Shown here: piece by piece, positions 17,510-27,800 of the stretch
Numbering within the stretch: the first letter of the stretch is position 1
How the letters are laid out: every line of letters starts with the position of its first letter
NCBI GenBank assembly: GCA_007693825.1
Contig: RECX01000214.1
Span: forward strand, 1-47,814
Reading direction: 5' to 3'
Source: Balneolaceae bacterium
GTDB lineage: Bacteria > Bacteroidota > Rhodothermia > Balneolales > Natronogracilivirgulaceae
Length of the DNA: 47,814 bases
The notes under the pieces: model-generated
The model's database searches: none
What the model saw: the letters and a program-made list of their open reading frames with translations, nothing else
What the model was told of the DNA's origin: nothing
Made by a program: the position numbers and the translations under genes

Positions 17510-18531
17510 TGCAGCCGCCTTCGCATGCCGGCCCGGTTAAGCCATCTGCCGGCCGTGTTCAATATCTTCAGGACCACCGAGGTGCGACGAATTACAGGAC
17601 AGTTATAGGGTCTCCCTCCAAATCTGCTTTTGAAATGTTCCACACCCCTCAGCCCCATGCTCGGGTTGAAGTCAAACCAGCGATACCCTTGCTTAGGAAC
17701 AGATTCGATGATGGTAGCCAGCAACAGATTAACCGGTCGGAGGGCTCTTTGCTCGTAGTCAAAAGCCCCATGCCAATAAGCAACGTGATCTTTTCCATAG
17801 ACAAGCACCGCTCCAGCAACGGGCAGATTATCCAGTTCGGCCAGCCATAGCTCGCATTTATCAGGCATGTCCGCAAGCTGGTCAAAGAACGTCTGTCTGT
17901 AAGTGTGTTGCGGAGGATTCGACCAGCGCCCGATACCCTGCAAATAGAGCTTGTGATAAGCTGTCCAGTCGCTGCGGGAATCAGCTCTGCGGACCCGTAT
18001 CCCGGACCGGCGAGCCTTGGCAATCTCGCGTCGCATGTTGCCATCGGTCTTATACAGAAGGCTATGCAATGCTTCTGCACCTACCGATGTGTCCAGGAGA
18101 TACGATCTGTCGGATTGGATTTCGATACCCTGGCCGGACAGATCCGGCACCGCTGTATCCGTGATCAGGGGATACCACCGGAACGTCATTGAGCCACAGT
18201 ACCGTCTCAGCTCCTGCAGCAAAACGCGGGCATCTTCGGACGACAACGGGGATGCGTTGGAATCCCCGTCTGGTACCGGAAGCCATCCACCGTAGGTGCC
18301 GGCCGGTGCCATATGCCAGGTATGGCCAAGCCCGAACGGCAGCCGCTGCCGGGTAGCGGGTACCAGTACCTGGCGTCCCGAAGGAAGTGTTGTCAGCAGT
18401 GGTGATGGTTGGAATTTTCCGTCCGTATAGCGCTCCCAGATCCCGGACCAGTCCGGCGATTGAAAAAAAGCCGCCAGCGGGGCCTTTTGATAAATGTCAT
18501 GCCAATCGTCCCATCCAGCCGGTTCGATCAT
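17506..18531 (-). CDS. FemAB/GNAT-type N-acyltransferase
   Basis: 341 aa; FFQSPDWSGIWERY, RREIAKARRSGIRVRRADSRSDWTAYHKLYLQGIGRW, YWHGAFDYEQRALRPVNLLLATIIE. ATGA overlap with the flippase start. Confidence 0.83.
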   Translation of the reverse strand: MIEPAGWDDWHDIYQKAPLAAFFQSPDWSGIWERYTDGKFQPSPLLTTLPSGRQVLVPATRQRLPFGLGHTWHMAPAGTYGGWLPVPDGDSNASPLSSEDARVLLQELRRYCGSMTFRWYPLITDTAVPDLSGQGIEIQSDRSYLLDTSVGAEALHSLLYKTDGNMRREIAKARRSGIRVRRADSRSDWTAYHKLYLQGIGRWSNPPQHTYRQTFFDQLADMPDKCELWLAELDNLPVAGAVLVYGKDHVAYWHGAFDYEQRALRPVNLLLATIIESVPKQGYRWFDFNPSMGLRGVEHFKSRFGGRPYNCPVIRRTSVVLKILNTAGRWLNRAGMRRRLQ

Positions 18532-18615
18532 GAGGAAACAGAAGTTTTGGGGTTAGGGAGAAAGTGATTCTTGTTCATCAGGACAAGCGGATCGTGGCGG
18601 TGAAAAAACGGTCAC

Positions 18616-18673
18616 GAAATGAACATGACAGCCTCCGGCTGACACACAGGAGGATGATTAAAATCTGTCATGT
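18616..18673. repeat. Interspersed palindromic element, copy 1
   Basis: gaaatgaACATGACAGcctccggctgacacacaggaggatgattaaaatCTGTCATGT: outer perfect 9-bp inverted repeat (18623-18631 / 18665-18673) enclosing CCTCC/GGAGG (18632-18636 / 18649-18653). First 52 bp match 47763-47814 at 48/52 positions. Confidence 0.9.
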
Positions 18674-18724
18674 GAATTCATTCTGACCATAAAAATCTAA
18701 ATTGATTTAAACAGATGAAACATG

Positions 18725-19897
18725 TCAACCCGGTGAATCAAAATAGCGGATCAGTACTTTATGCACGCGTTCGGCCACTTCTTCGATCCGGTCGGAGAGT
18801 CCGGGCCACAGGGGCAGCCGGATCAGGGAATCAGCCAGTCGCTCGGTTCCTGGCAATGCAGGGACGTCACCCAGTGCAGACCGGGCCCAGGGAGAATTGT
18901 GCAGCGGCACATAGTGAAACGTGGCATCGATACCCGCATTTTTCAATGCTTTGAGCAATGGGTTGCGGTCCCGCACTCGCTGCACGCGGAAATAGAATAT
19001 GTGGTAGTTGGGCCGTGCATAGGCGGGGACCTGCGGGAGAAAAATCCAGCCCCGGTCCGCGGCAGGTTCAAGCACTCTGCGATATGTATTCCAGACAGAT
19101 TCCCTGGCCTGCTGGATGGCTTCCTTTTTCTGAAGTTGCGCTTCCAGCACCGCGGACAGGATCTCGGAGGGGATGTAGCTGCTGCCGGGACCGACCCAGG
19201 TATATTTGTCCACCTCGCCCCTGAGAAAAGCCGACCGGTTCGTCCCTTTCTCACGCACCCGTTCCGCTCTCACGGCCAGTTCCTCGTCGCCGGTGACAAA
19301 GGCACCTCCTTCACCGCAAGTGATGTTTTTGGTATCATGGAAGCTGAAACAGCCAATATCACCCACCGTGCCCAGAAACCGGTCGTTCCAACGGGCTCCA
19401 AGCGCCTGGGCGGCATCTTCGACTATGGCTATTTTGGTGCCATTGCCTTTTTCCTGTTCCTTTATGACCCTGTGGAGACCGTCAAAATCTGCAGACACCC
19501 CGGCGTAATGCACTGGAATAACAGCCCGGGTAGCCGGAGTGATGCGGCGTGCCACATCGTCCGGATCAAGGTTGAGATCATCATCCCGGATTTCGGCAAA
19601 GACCGGCGTCCCGCCCCGCATGCAAACGGCGTTTGCCGTCGACACAAACGTAAAACCCGGCATGATCACCTCGTCACCGGGACCTATCTCCAGTACGATC
19701 ATGGCCATTTCCAGTGCATGTGTGCACGAGGTCGTCAGAAAGCAATGACGTGCCCCAAGCCACTGGCACAAAAGGGTTTCCACCCGTTTCCCGACCGGAC
19801 CGTCGCCATGCCAGCTGCCCTCCTCCATAACTTTCTGAACCGCTTCAAGCTCTTCCGATCCTCTGCAGATCCGGTTAAACGGGATGAATTCGCTCAT
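18725..19897 (-). CDS. DegT/DnrJ/EryC1/StrS PLP aminotransferase (WecE/RffA-like sugar aminotransferase)
   Basis: IPFNRICRGSEELEAVQKVMEEGSWHGDGPVGKRVE, GDEVIMPGFTFVSTANAV, IVEDAAQALGARW, CFSFHDTKNITCGEGGAFVTGD. Confidence 0.92.
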   Translation of the reverse strand: MSEFIPFNRICRGSEELEAVQKVMEEGSWHGDGPVGKRVETLLCQWLGARHCFLTTSCTHALEMAMIVLEIGPGDEVIMPGFTFVSTANAVCMRGGTPVFAEIRDDDLNLDPDDVARRITPATRAVIPVHYAGVSADFDGLHRVIKEQEKGNGTKIAIVEDAAQALGARWNDRFLGTVGDIGCFSFHDTKNITCGEGGAFVTGDEELAVRAERVREKGTNRSAFLRGEVDKYTWVGPGSSYIPSEILSAVLEAQLQKKEAIQQARESVWNTYRRVLEPAADRGWIFLPQVPAYARPNYHIFYFRVQRVRDRNPLLKALKNAGIDATFHYVPLHNSPWARSALGDVPALPGTERLADSLIRLPLWPGLSDRIEEVAERVHKVLIRYFDSPG

Positions 19898-19939
19898 GAA
19901 AAAAAAATTGGGAAAAAATGTCGGTTCACTTACCGCGAT

Positions 19940-19947
19940 TAATTTTG
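19940..19947 (+). promoter_or_regulatory. Possible -7 box (TAATTTTG) upstream of guaB
   Basis: Matches TAnnTTTG 37 nt before the ATG at 19985; no clear -33 element. Confidence 0.3.
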
Positions 19948-19984
19948 TAATTTACATAAACGCCAATCAAATGTCTGCCCTTTC

Positions 19985-21463
19985 ATGACTTCAAGGAAAC
20001 CCGATCAGAAAATCACCCGTCAAGGTCTCACCTATGATGATGTCCTGTTGATCCCAGGATACTCCAAAGTTCTTCCGCGCAATGTAGATACAAAGACGGA
20101 GCTCGCACCGGGACTCACACTCAACATCCCGATCATCAGTGCCGCGATGGATACGGTGTCCGAGTACAGGCTTGCCATAGCGCTTGCGCGTGAGGGCGGC
20201 ATCGCCATGCTGCACAAGAATATGCCCATCGAAGACCAGGCCGGGCAGGTACGGCTGGTCAAACGCAGTGAAAGCGGCATGATCGTGGACCCGATTACGC
20301 TGAAGCGCGAGGCAAGGGTCGCCGAAGCGCGCAGCCTGATGAACAGCCTTCAGATTGGCGGAATCCCGATCGTCAACGACAGCCACGTGCTGGAGGGAAT
20401 CGTCACCAATCGGGACCTGCGCTTCGAATCGGACCCGGCTAGAAAACTGGGCGACATCATGACCTCGGAAAACCTGGTGACCGGAGCGGAGGGAACCACC
20501 CTGGAAACCGCCGAAAAACTCCTCCAGAAGTACAAGATCGAAAAGCTCCCGATCGTAAATGAGGATGGCGTCCTCGTAGGCCTCATTACGTTCAAGGACA
20601 TTGAAAAGAAGAAAAATTTCCCGAATGCCTGCAAGGATGAAATGGGCCGGCTGCGGGTAGGGGCTGCTGTCGGCATCTCCCCCGAGACACACGAACGCAC
20701 GGCCGCCCTTGTTGAAGCAGGTGTCGATATCATCACCGTGGATACGGCCCACGGCCATTCCCTGGGAGTGATCGAAACGGTCCGCCAGATCAGGGTCGAC
20801 TGGCCTGATCTGAGGATCATTGCAGGCAATATTGCAACAGCCGAAGCCGCAGAAGCGCTGCACAAGGCTGGGGCGGATGTGGTTAAGGTAGGCGTCGGTC
20901 CCGGATCCATATGCACCACCCGTATCGTCACCGGTGTCGGTGTGCCGCAGCTCAGCGCCGTCATGGAAGTCGCAGACTATACGCTGAAGGCCGGAATCGG
21001 CCTGATTGCCGATGGCGGCATCAAGCAGACCGGTGATATCCCCAAGGCCATCGCTGGCGGAGCGACAGCGGTGATGATCGGGTCGCTGTTTGCCGGGGTG
21101 GATGAGAGTCCGGGCGAGACCATCATCTATGAAGCCCGGAAATTCAAAACCTACCGCGGAATGGGCAGTCTGAGTGCCATGAACCAGGGCAGCAAGGACC
21201 GGTACTTCCAGGATGTCGAGGACGATATCAAGAAACTGGTTCCGGAAGGTATTGAAGGACGCGTACCCTACAAGGGGCATCTTTCCGAGGTGGTTTTCCA
21301 GATGACCGGCGGACTGAAAGCTGCCATGGGTTACTGCGGCGCGGCAACCATAAAGGAACTGAAAGACGCTCAGTTCGTGCACATATCCGCCGCAGGAATC
21401 CTAGAAAGCCACCCCCATTCGGTGCAGATAACCCAGGAGGCCCCGAATTATTCGGGTAAATAA
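19985..21463 (+). CDS. guaB: IMP dehydrogenase with CBS pair
   Basis: [78 protein letters not shown]. Confidence 0.98.
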   Translation: MTSRKPDQKITRQGLTYDDVLLIPGYSKVLPRNVDTKTELAPGLTLNIPIISAAMDTVSEYRLAIALAREGGIAMLHKNMPIEDQAGQVRLVKRSESGMIVDPITLKREARVAEARSLMNSLQIGGIPIVNDSHVLEGIVTNRDLRFESDPARKLGDIMTSENLVTGAEGTTLETAEKLLQKYKIEKLPIVNEDGVLVGLITFKDIEKKKNFPNACKDEMGRLRVGAAVGISPETHERTAALVEAGVDIITVDTAHGHSLGVIETVRQIRVDWPDLRIIAGNIATAEAAEALHKAGADVVKVGVGPGSICTTRIVTGVGVPQLSAVMEVADYTLKAGIGLIADGGIKQTGDIPKAIAGGATAVMIGSLFAGVDESPGETIIYEARKFKTYRGMGSLSAMNQGSKDRYFQDVEDDIKKLVPEGIEGRVPYKGHLSEVVFQMTGGLKAAMGYCGAATIKELKDAQFVHISAAGILESHPHSVQITQEAPNYSGK

Positions 21464-21600
21464 TCGTTTATTGCGGCATCGCTCCGGAAAACGGCGGCGG
21501 TGCCATACTCCGATGATAAAGCATTTGTTGTCACATTTGCATACATTGATGACCACCATCTACAACTGTTGTACAGACCGGAACATCCCGGCTTTACCCC

Positions 21601-22473
21601 GTGAAAAAACTGCTTAAGAAACTTTTCGAACGTCGCCGTGAAGAGGTGACCATTTTGCTGTTCGATGACGACAACCCGCATCAGCAGGAGAACTATACGC
21701 TCAAACCGGGAAAGCTCATGGCGCTTCTGGCGGGGCTGAACATCGCCGTAGTACTGCTGGTGTTCCTTCTTATCTACTTCACGCCGCTTGGAACCTACTT
21801 TTTCAACAAGGAGAACCGTGCCATACGCAGCTCGGTGATCCAGGTCCATGAAAGGGTCCTCGCTCTTCAGGATTCCCTGAAAGTCCGCGACCAGCAACTC
21901 CACCAAATTCAACGCGTGATCCGGGACGGGGCGGATACCGTATTCGACATCAGGTCCACGCCGGAATGGGATGCCGTACACAGTGAGCCCGATCACGAAC
22001 CCGAACGGGCCACAGTGACCTACCGCCTGGCTCATATTCCCGGCGTGCAATCCCTGCAAGGGGAGCAGATCATTCACTCCGATATCTTCTCGGGCGAGGT
22101 ACGGTTTCCGGCTGAACCGCCCGTAAGCGGCACCCTTACCGGCAGATATCAGCCGGATATCGGACACTTCGGATTGGATATTGCCGCACGGAAAGGCACT
22201 GACGTGCGCACCGTTGCCGATGGCGTAATCGCAAGCTCGGAATGGACCATAAACAACGGGTATAGCGTCCATATCCTTCATGCCGGTGGATACGCTACCA
22301 TCTACAAACATTTTTCCGAAGTGATACACCGCACCGGTGATGTGGTCCGCAAAGGGGATGTCATCGGAAAAGTGGGCGAGACCGGTCTGCTGGCCTCCGG
22401 CCCCCATGTTCATTTTGAATTGTGGAAAAACGGAGTCTCCCTTGACCCGGAATACTATATAAATGTAAATTAA
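21601..22473 (+). CDS. M23-family (LytM) peptidoglycan peptidase, single-pass membrane protein
   Basis: GTG start; TM segment then coiled region; HFGLDIAARKGTDVRTVADGVIASSEWTINNGYSVHILHAGGYATIYKHFSE...GPHVHFELWKNG. Confidence 0.92.
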   Translation: MKKLLKKLFERRREEVTILLFDDDNPHQQENYTLKPGKLMALLAGLNIAVVLLVFLLIYFTPLGTYFFNKENRAIRSSVIQVHERVLALQDSLKVRDQQLHQIQRVIRDGADTVFDIRSTPEWDAVHSEPDHEPERATVTYRLAHIPGVQSLQGEQIIHSDIFSGEVRFPAEPPVSGTLTGRYQPDIGHFGLDIAARKGTDVRTVADGVIASSEWTINNGYSVHILHAGGYATIYKHFSEVIHRTGDVVRKGDVIGKVGETGLLASGPHVHFELWKNGVSLDPEYYINVN

Positions 22474-22517
22474 CATCGCTCTTACTCCATCAATCGCAAC
22501 ATTATCTATCCTCCAGT

Positions 22518-22964
22518 ATGTTTGGCAAAAACTCTAATACGCAAAAGTCTGCTATGAAAAACGAAATCCCCGGACAACCCAACATCAATATCATAAGCGC
22601 CGGCTCTGTTCTCACAGGCACTTTTAAAAGCAAAAGCGATCTCCGCATTTCGGGCACCGTCGAAGGAGAGGTGCACGCTGAAAGTAAATGCATTGTTTCG
22701 GAATCCGGCCTGGTAAAGGGTGATCTTGTCACAAAGGAAGCCGACATTGCCGGTACCATTCAGGGTGAACTTAAAGTCTCAAACCGGCTCATCCTTCGTG
22801 CTTCGGCCAAGATATCGGGCGACATACAGACCAAAACACTCATGGTGGAAGAAGGGGCGCATATCGACGGCTCCTGCAAGATGGGCGACCTGACTGCTTC
22901 TGATGCCGGGACAGGGAATAACAAAGATACCTGGAAAAAACAGCCGGAAAAGAAAGAAAGCTGA
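22518..22964 (+). CDS. Bactofilin (polymer-forming cytoskeletal protein)
   Basis: INIISAGSVLTGTFKSKSDLRISGTVEGEVHAESKCIVSESGLVKGDLVTKEADIAGTIQGELKVSNRLILRASAKISGDI. Confidence 0.92.
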   Translation: MFGKNSNTQKSAMKNEIPGQPNINIISAGSVLTGTFKSKSDLRISGTVEGEVHAESKCIVSESGLVKGDLVTKEADIAGTIQGELKVSNRLILRASAKISGDIQTKTLMVEEGAHIDGSCKMGDLTASDAGTGNNKDTWKKQPEKKES

Positions 22965-23040
22965 CGGCGACAGCGGCCTTACGTCCTTTCAAATCTCCGC
23001 ACAGGTCCCTGCCTTGCCCTGAAGCGTGCATCTGACACAC

Positions 23041-23340
23041 ATGCCCATACGAAACCTTGTTAAATACGGTGAATTCATTGCCTTGGGGATTCACATCGCC
23101 GCATCAATGATCATACCTGTTGTAATTGGCATATATGTGGACAAGCGATGGGACCTTTCGCCCTGGGGTGTGATCGTCGGGGCATTGCTTGGTTTCGGAA
23201 GCCTGATATCCATTGTGATCAAACTGGCGGTCCGAACTGGAAAAAGCGAATACAGGGCCACGAATTCTAACCGTAATACATCATCACATACCAGGGAAAC
23301 CGACAGTGAATCCGAAAAGGAGGGAAATGATCAGATTTAG
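23041..23340 (+). CDS. AtpZ/AtpI-family protein
   Basis: ATG at 23041 in the 23026 frame; KYGEFIALGIHIAASMIIPVVIGIYVDKRWDLSPWGVIVGALLGFGSLI; at the head of ATP synthase genes. Confidence 0.8.
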   Translation: MPIRNLVKYGEFIALGIHIAASMIIPVVIGIYVDKRWDLSPWGVIVGALLGFGSLISIVIKLAVRTGKSEYRATNSNRNTSSHTRETDSESEKEGNDQI

Positions 23341-23683
23341 CGGCTATGTCATCGTCTTTGACATCGCCTGCCTCATTCTCGCCGGTATACCCCTGTACCT
23401 GCTGGCAGGGCTCGAAGTCTTCCTTCCGGTACCTGTTGCCCTTGTGATTACTACGGTGCTTGCCATTGCCAGTTTCTATCCCTTCGTCAGGATGAGCGGG
23501 GGTTCGATGAACCGGTATATGACCGCCATGCTGATTGCCATGTTCATCCGGATGATATTCATCGGTGTGTCGATTGTTGTCGTTTTTGTTTTTACCGAAT
23601 TGAACCAAATTGGCTTTACAGTTGCATTATTATTTTCCTATATTTGCAAATCCGCTTTCGAGACATATATTCTGACACGTTAA
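23306..23683 (+). CDS. ATP synthase I-like small membrane protein
   Basis: 125 aa, four hydrophobic segments; GTG start or ATG at 23327; overlaps both neighbours; position typical of AtpI. Confidence 0.65.
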   Translation: MNPKRREMIRFSGYVIVFDIACLILAGIPLYLLAGLEVFLPVPVALVITTVLAIASFYPFVRMSGGSMNRYMTAMLIAMFIRMIFIGVSIVVVFVFTELNQIGFTVALLFSYICKSAFETYILTR

Positions 23684-23709
23684 CACAGAGGGCATACGTC
23701 GGTATCGTG

Positions 23710-24777
23710 ATGAAACAACTTCTACGCTTTCTTCTTCTGACTCTTGTATTTACTACAAGTGCAGCTGTTGTTTCCAATGCAGATACCGGCAGCGAAAACC
23801 GGGTTGACCTCATCGGCAAGGTGGTCGACAAATACTACCTCGATTTCAAACCGCTGACGACCATTGAATTGCCCCGCCTCATCTACGATCAGGGAGAATT
23901 TCACTTCTATCGGAGCACAACGTCCCTGCTGACCAGTAGAAGCGATCTTTTTACAGATGCCGCCTATGTGGATGCCTACCCGGTGACTGTGGACGGCCGC
24001 ATCAAACCGGCTACCTATCAGATCGTCCGCCTTGACGGCACCTCTACGCAATTTGACTTTTCCATTACCAACCACCTTGTTTTTTTCTGGTTTGCAGCCC
24101 TGCTGACTTTCCTGATCTTCATCCCGCTTTCAAAAAAGTACCGGAAGGGTATCGGGCGCAATACGGAACCGCAGGGACCCTTTCAAAATATTTTTGAAAC
24201 ACTGGTCATTTTTATCCGTGATGAAATCGCTCTGCAAAACATCGGTTCTCAAAAATACCAGATGTTCACTCCCTACCTGCTGACCGTGTTTTTCTTCATC
24301 CTGTTCATGAATTTCTTTGGCCTGATGCCATGGGGCGTCTCTTCTACAGCCGATATCACCGTGACAGCGGCACTGGCCCTGGTTACCTTTGCGGCAACTC
24401 AGATCTTCGCAAGCAAGGATCACTGGAAACACGTGTTCTGGTTCCCGGGTGTTCCGGTACCTATCAAGTTCATTCTGCTGCCGGTGGAGCTGATCGGACT
24501 TTTCACCAAACCCTTTGCTCTCTGCATCCGACTCTTTGCCAACATGGCATCCGGAAAAATTCTCATTTTGTCGATTTTAGGAACCATTTTCATATTTGCC
24601 GATCTTTTCGGATCGGGCGTGGCGTACGGGACCTCCTGGTTCTGGGTTTTCCTGACGCTGTTTATCTATCTGATCAAAGCGCTTGTCAGCTTTATTCAGG
24701 CCTATGTGTTCACTATCTTGTCAGCGCTCTTCATTGGAATGGCCACGGCCGACCACAGTGACGAGCATGGCCACTGA
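23710..24777 (+). CDS. atpB: F0F1 ATP synthase subunit a with N-terminal extension
   Basis: ATG at 23710; signal-like N-terminus; MNFFGLMPWG, PLVELIGLF-type region (LLPVELIGLFTKPFALCIRLFANMASGKI). Confidence 0.95.
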   Translation: MKQLLRFLLLTLVFTTSAAVVSNADTGSENRVDLIGKVVDKYYLDFKPLTTIELPRLIYDQGEFHFYRSTTSLLTSRSDLFTDAAYVDAYPVTVDGRIKPATYQIVRLDGTSTQFDFSITNHLVFFWFAALLTFLIFIPLSKKYRKGIGRNTEPQGPFQNIFETLVIFIRDEIALQNIGSQKYQMFTPYLLTVFFFILFMNFFGLMPWGVSSTADITVTAALALVTFAATQIFASKDHWKHVFWFPGVPVPIKFILLPVELIGLFTKPFALCIRLFANMASGKILILSILGTIFIFADLFGSGVAYGTSWFWVFLTLFIYLIKALVSFIQAYVFTILSALFIGMATADHSDEHGH

Positions 24778-24821
24778 TCTTTTCCCTGCAAACAATTAAC
24801 TGTAATAAATGAGGTAAAATA

Positions 24822-25040
24822 ATGGAATTAGCATACTTAGCTGCTGGATTCGGAGCTGGAATCACCACCATCGGTGCCGCTGTCGGTATTGGTATGATCG
24901 GTAAAAGTGCCATGGAAGGTTCGGCGCGACAGCCTGAAGCTTCCGGCGATATCCGTACGTCCATGCTCATCTCTGCTGCTTTTATTGAGGGTGTTGCACT
25001 TTTCGGACAGGTAGTCTGTATTGTCCTTGCTCTCAAGTAA
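24822..25040 (+). CDS. atpE: F0F1 ATP synthase subunit c
   Basis: 72 aa hairpin; GAAVGIGMIGKSAMEGSARQPEASGDIRTSMLISAAFIEGVALFGQVV. Confidence 0.97.
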   Translation: MELAYLAAGFGAGITTIGAAVGIGMIGKSAMEGSARQPEASGDIRTSMLISAAFIEGVALFGQVVCIVLALK

Positions 25041-25087
25041 GCATTTCCCACGCTTTTCAACGTTCGTAAACGCCTGACACCATTGCC

Positions 25088-25591
25088 ATGAATCCTGTCT
25101 TTACCCAAGGCCTGCTGGATGTGGATTTCGGCCTGTTTTTCTGGATCCTCATCACTTTCCTTCTGTTCCTTTTCCTGCTCACCAAGTTTGCATGGAGGCC
25201 CATCCTCAATGCTCTTGGAGAACGCGAAAAAGCCATCAAGGATTCACTGGAGGCGGCCCAAAAAGCCAAAGATGAGGCCCTGCACATCTCACGGGAAAAT
25301 GAAAAGGCCATGAAAGAGGTCGAATCCATGTCCCAGAGGCTGCGCAAGGAAGCGATAGAGGAGGCCGAAGCACTGCGCGCCGACCGCACCGAAAAAGCCA
25401 AGGCCGAAGCAGAAAAGCTTCTTGAACAGGCCCGGGGCACCATTGACCAGGAGAAGAAAAAAGCCCTGATGGAACTCAGGGAAGAGGTGGCAAAAATGGC
25501 GATCGAGGCAGCTTCACGCATCCTGGAGGAAGAGATCGATGAAGAGCGTAACAGGAAAATCGTGGACCGCTACATCAAAGAACTTACCTAA
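25088..25591 (+). CDS. atpF: F0F1 ATP synthase subunit b
   Basis: LFFWILITFLLFLFLLTKFAWRPILNALGEREKAIKDSLEAAQKAKDEA plus long helical tail. Confidence 0.96.
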   Translation: MNPVFTQGLLDVDFGLFFWILITFLLFLFLLTKFAWRPILNALGEREKAIKDSLEAAQKAKDEALHISRENEKAMKEVESMSQRLRKEAIEEAEALRADRTEKAKAEAEKLLEQARGTIDQEKKKALMELREEVAKMAIEAASRILEEEIDEERNRKIVDRYIKELT

Positions 25592-25604
25592 TGCCCGCTG
25601 ATTC

Positions 25605-26150
25605 ATGGTAGTTAAAAAAGTTGCCCATCGCTACGCCTCAGCTCTGTTCCACGAGGCAAAAAACCGCAATGAGGTGGATGCGGTTGCCCGTGATATGCAA
25701 CGGATCAGCGAAAGTATCTCCGGGTCCAGTGAACTGCTTCTCTTTTTGAGAAGCCAGATCATCTCACGTGAGATCAAGGCAAATGTTCTTACCGAGCTGT
25801 TCGATAAAGATCTTTCGGAAATCAGCAGAAGTCTTGTCCGATTGATCCTTGAAAAAAGAAGGGAGGATCAGCTCCCGGGAATCACCCACTTATTCGGCCA
25901 GCTTTACAAGAAGGAACAGGGACTGCAGGATATTGAAGTTCTTGTGGCAAAAAGGCCCGGATCCGAACAAACCGAACTCCTGAAAAAAGCGCTGGAGAAA
26001 AAAACAGGAGGCAAGGTCCTTCTCTCTTTCAGGGAAGATCCCTCTTTGAAAGGCGGCATGGCCATCCGTATTGATGACACCGTCATCGACGGTACCGTAA
26101 AACACAAACTACAACAACTTGAAGCCTCATTCCAGAAAGCAGGAATGTGA
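25605..26150 (+). CDS. atpH: F0F1 ATP synthase subunit delta
   Basis: VAHRYASALFHEAKNRNEVDAVARDMQ; C-terminal GGMAIRIDDTVIDGTVKHKLQQLEASF. Confidence 0.95.
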   Translation: MVVKKVAHRYASALFHEAKNRNEVDAVARDMQRISESISGSSELLLFLRSQIISREIKANVLTELFDKDLSEISRSLVRLILEKRREDQLPGITHLFGQLYKKEQGLQDIEVLVAKRPGSEQTELLKKALEKKTGGKVLLSFREDPSLKGGMAIRIDDTVIDGTVKHKLQQLEASFQKAGM

Positions 26151-26179
26151 GTTTCCACAAGTATTGATCGAGCAGCAAT

Positions 26180-27799
26180 ATGAGTCATGTAAAACCAGAA
26201 GAAGTATCTGCCATACTCCGGAAACAACTGGCCGGCTTTGATACAAAAACGGATGTCTATGATGTCGGTACCGTTCTTGAGGTCGGAGACGGAATTGCCA
26301 GGGTATACGGACTGTCCAAGGTCCAGGCGGGTGAGTTGGTGGAACTTCCCGATTCCAAGGACGAAGACGGCAACCCGATCCGGGGAATGGTGCAGAACCT
26401 GGAAGAGGACAACGCAGGTATCGTTCTTTTTGGTGGTGCCCGATTCGTGAAGGAAGGCGACAAGGTGCAGCGCACCAAAGAGATTGCCTCGCTGCCCGTC
26501 GGAGAGGGTCTCCTGGGCCGGGTTATTGATCCTTTGGGCCGGCCCATTGATGGCAAAGGTCCCATTTCCGGTGAAACCCTGAATCTCCCGCTCGAACGCA
26601 AGGCCCCCGGCGTGATCTATCGGGAACCAGTGTCCGAGCCCGTGCAGACAGGCATAAAGTTCATTGATACCCTCATTCCAATTGGACGCGGACAGCGTGA
26701 GCTGATCATCGGAGACCGTCAGACAGGGAAGACCGCCATTGCTGTCGACACCATCATAAACCAGAAACGGACACATGAGACCGACAAACCCGTCTTTTGT
26801 GTTTATGTGGCCATCGGACAAAAAGGATCCACCGTTGCTCTGGTTAACCAGGTATTGCAAGAAAACAATGCTTCCGAATATTCCGTGATCGTCTCCGCTC
26901 CGGCATCGGTCGCGGCGCCGCTTCAGTATATCGCACCCTTTGCCGGTGCCACCATCGGTGAGTTTTTCCGTGACACCGGACGCCATGTGCTGGTTATCTA
27001 TGATGACTTGTCCAAACAGGCTACAGCCTACCGGGAACTTTCCTTGCTGCTCCGTCGACCGCCCGGACGGGAAGCCTACCCCGGTGATGTATTCTACCTC
27101 CATAGCCGTCTTTTGGAACGCGCCGCCAAAATCAATTCCAACGACCGGGTTGCGCAAAGTATGAACGATGTGCCCGAACCGCTGCGCGGCAAGGTCAAGG
27201 GCGGGGGTTCATTGACAGCACTCCCGATCATCGAAACACAGGCCGGTGACGTGTCCGCCTACATCCCAACCAACGTAATCTCCATCACGGACGGACAGAT
27301 TTTCCTGCAAACCAACCTCTTCAACTCAGGTGTGCGTCCGGCCATCGATGTCGGCATCTCCGTTTCGCGTGTAGGGGGGGCCGCTCAGGTGAAATCCATG
27401 AAGAAGCTTGCCGGTACACTTAAGCTCGATCTGGCCCAGTACCGCGAACTGGAAGCATTTGCAAAATTCGGTTCCGAACTGGATGTCGCCACTCAGCGCC
27501 AGCTTAGCCGCGGTGCACGCACCGTAGAGGTGCTCAAGCAGGGGCAGTACAAACCGCTCTCCGTTGAAAATCAGATTTCACTGCTTCTTGCTAACAGCAA
27601 AGGCGTGCTGGATAAACTTCCGATTACGGCCATCAGGGAATTTGAAGATCAGTATCTGGAATCCGTCAACCTGAAGTTCTCCGACGAGATGGAGGAACTT
27701 GGCAAATCCGGTGTACTCAGCGATGAATTCGCTGCCAAGCTCGAAGAAGAGGCAGTGGCCATCCAAAAACAGATCACAAGCGGACAGGAAGCATCCTGA
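26180..27799 (+). CDS. atpA: F0F1 ATP synthase subunit alpha
   Basis: [65 protein letters not shown]. Confidence 0.98.
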   Translation: MSHVKPEEVSAILRKQLAGFDTKTDVYDVGTVLEVGDGIARVYGLSKVQAGELVELPDSKDEDGNPIRGMVQNLEEDNAGIVLFGGARFVKEGDKVQRTKEIASLPVGEGLLGRVIDPLGRPIDGKGPISGETLNLPLERKAPGVIYREPVSEPVQTGIKFIDTLIPIGRGQRELIIGDRQTGKTAIAVDTIINQKRTHETDKPVFCVYVAIGQKGSTVALVNQVLQENNASEYSVIVSAPASVAAPLQYIAPFAGATIGEFFRDTGRHVLVIYDDLSKQATAYRELSLLLRRPPGREAYPGDVFYLHSRLLERAAKINSNDRVAQSMNDVPEPLRGKVKGGGSLTALPIIETQAGDVSAYIPTNVISITDGQIFLQTNLFNSGVRPAIDVGISVSRVGGAAQVKSMKKLAGTLKLDLAQYRELEAFAKFGSELDVATQRQLSRGARTVEVLKQGQYKPLSVENQISLLLANSKGVLDKLPITAIREFEDQYLESVNLKFSDEMEELGKSGVLSDEFAAKLEEEAVAIQKQITSGQEAS

Positions 27800-27800
27800 T

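Noticed and set aside
18761-19942. 393-aa plus-strand ORF antisense to the aminotransferase
   Set aside because: Opposite a clear DegT-family gene, no plausible domains.
19991-21382. 463-aa minus-strand ORF antisense to guaB
   Set aside because: Shadow of a certain gene; composition typical of reverse reading of GC-biased codons, no recognisable motif.
25904-27157. 417-aa minus-strand ORF across atpH/atpA
   Set aside because: Lies opposite two certain ATP synthase genes; spurious antisense frame.
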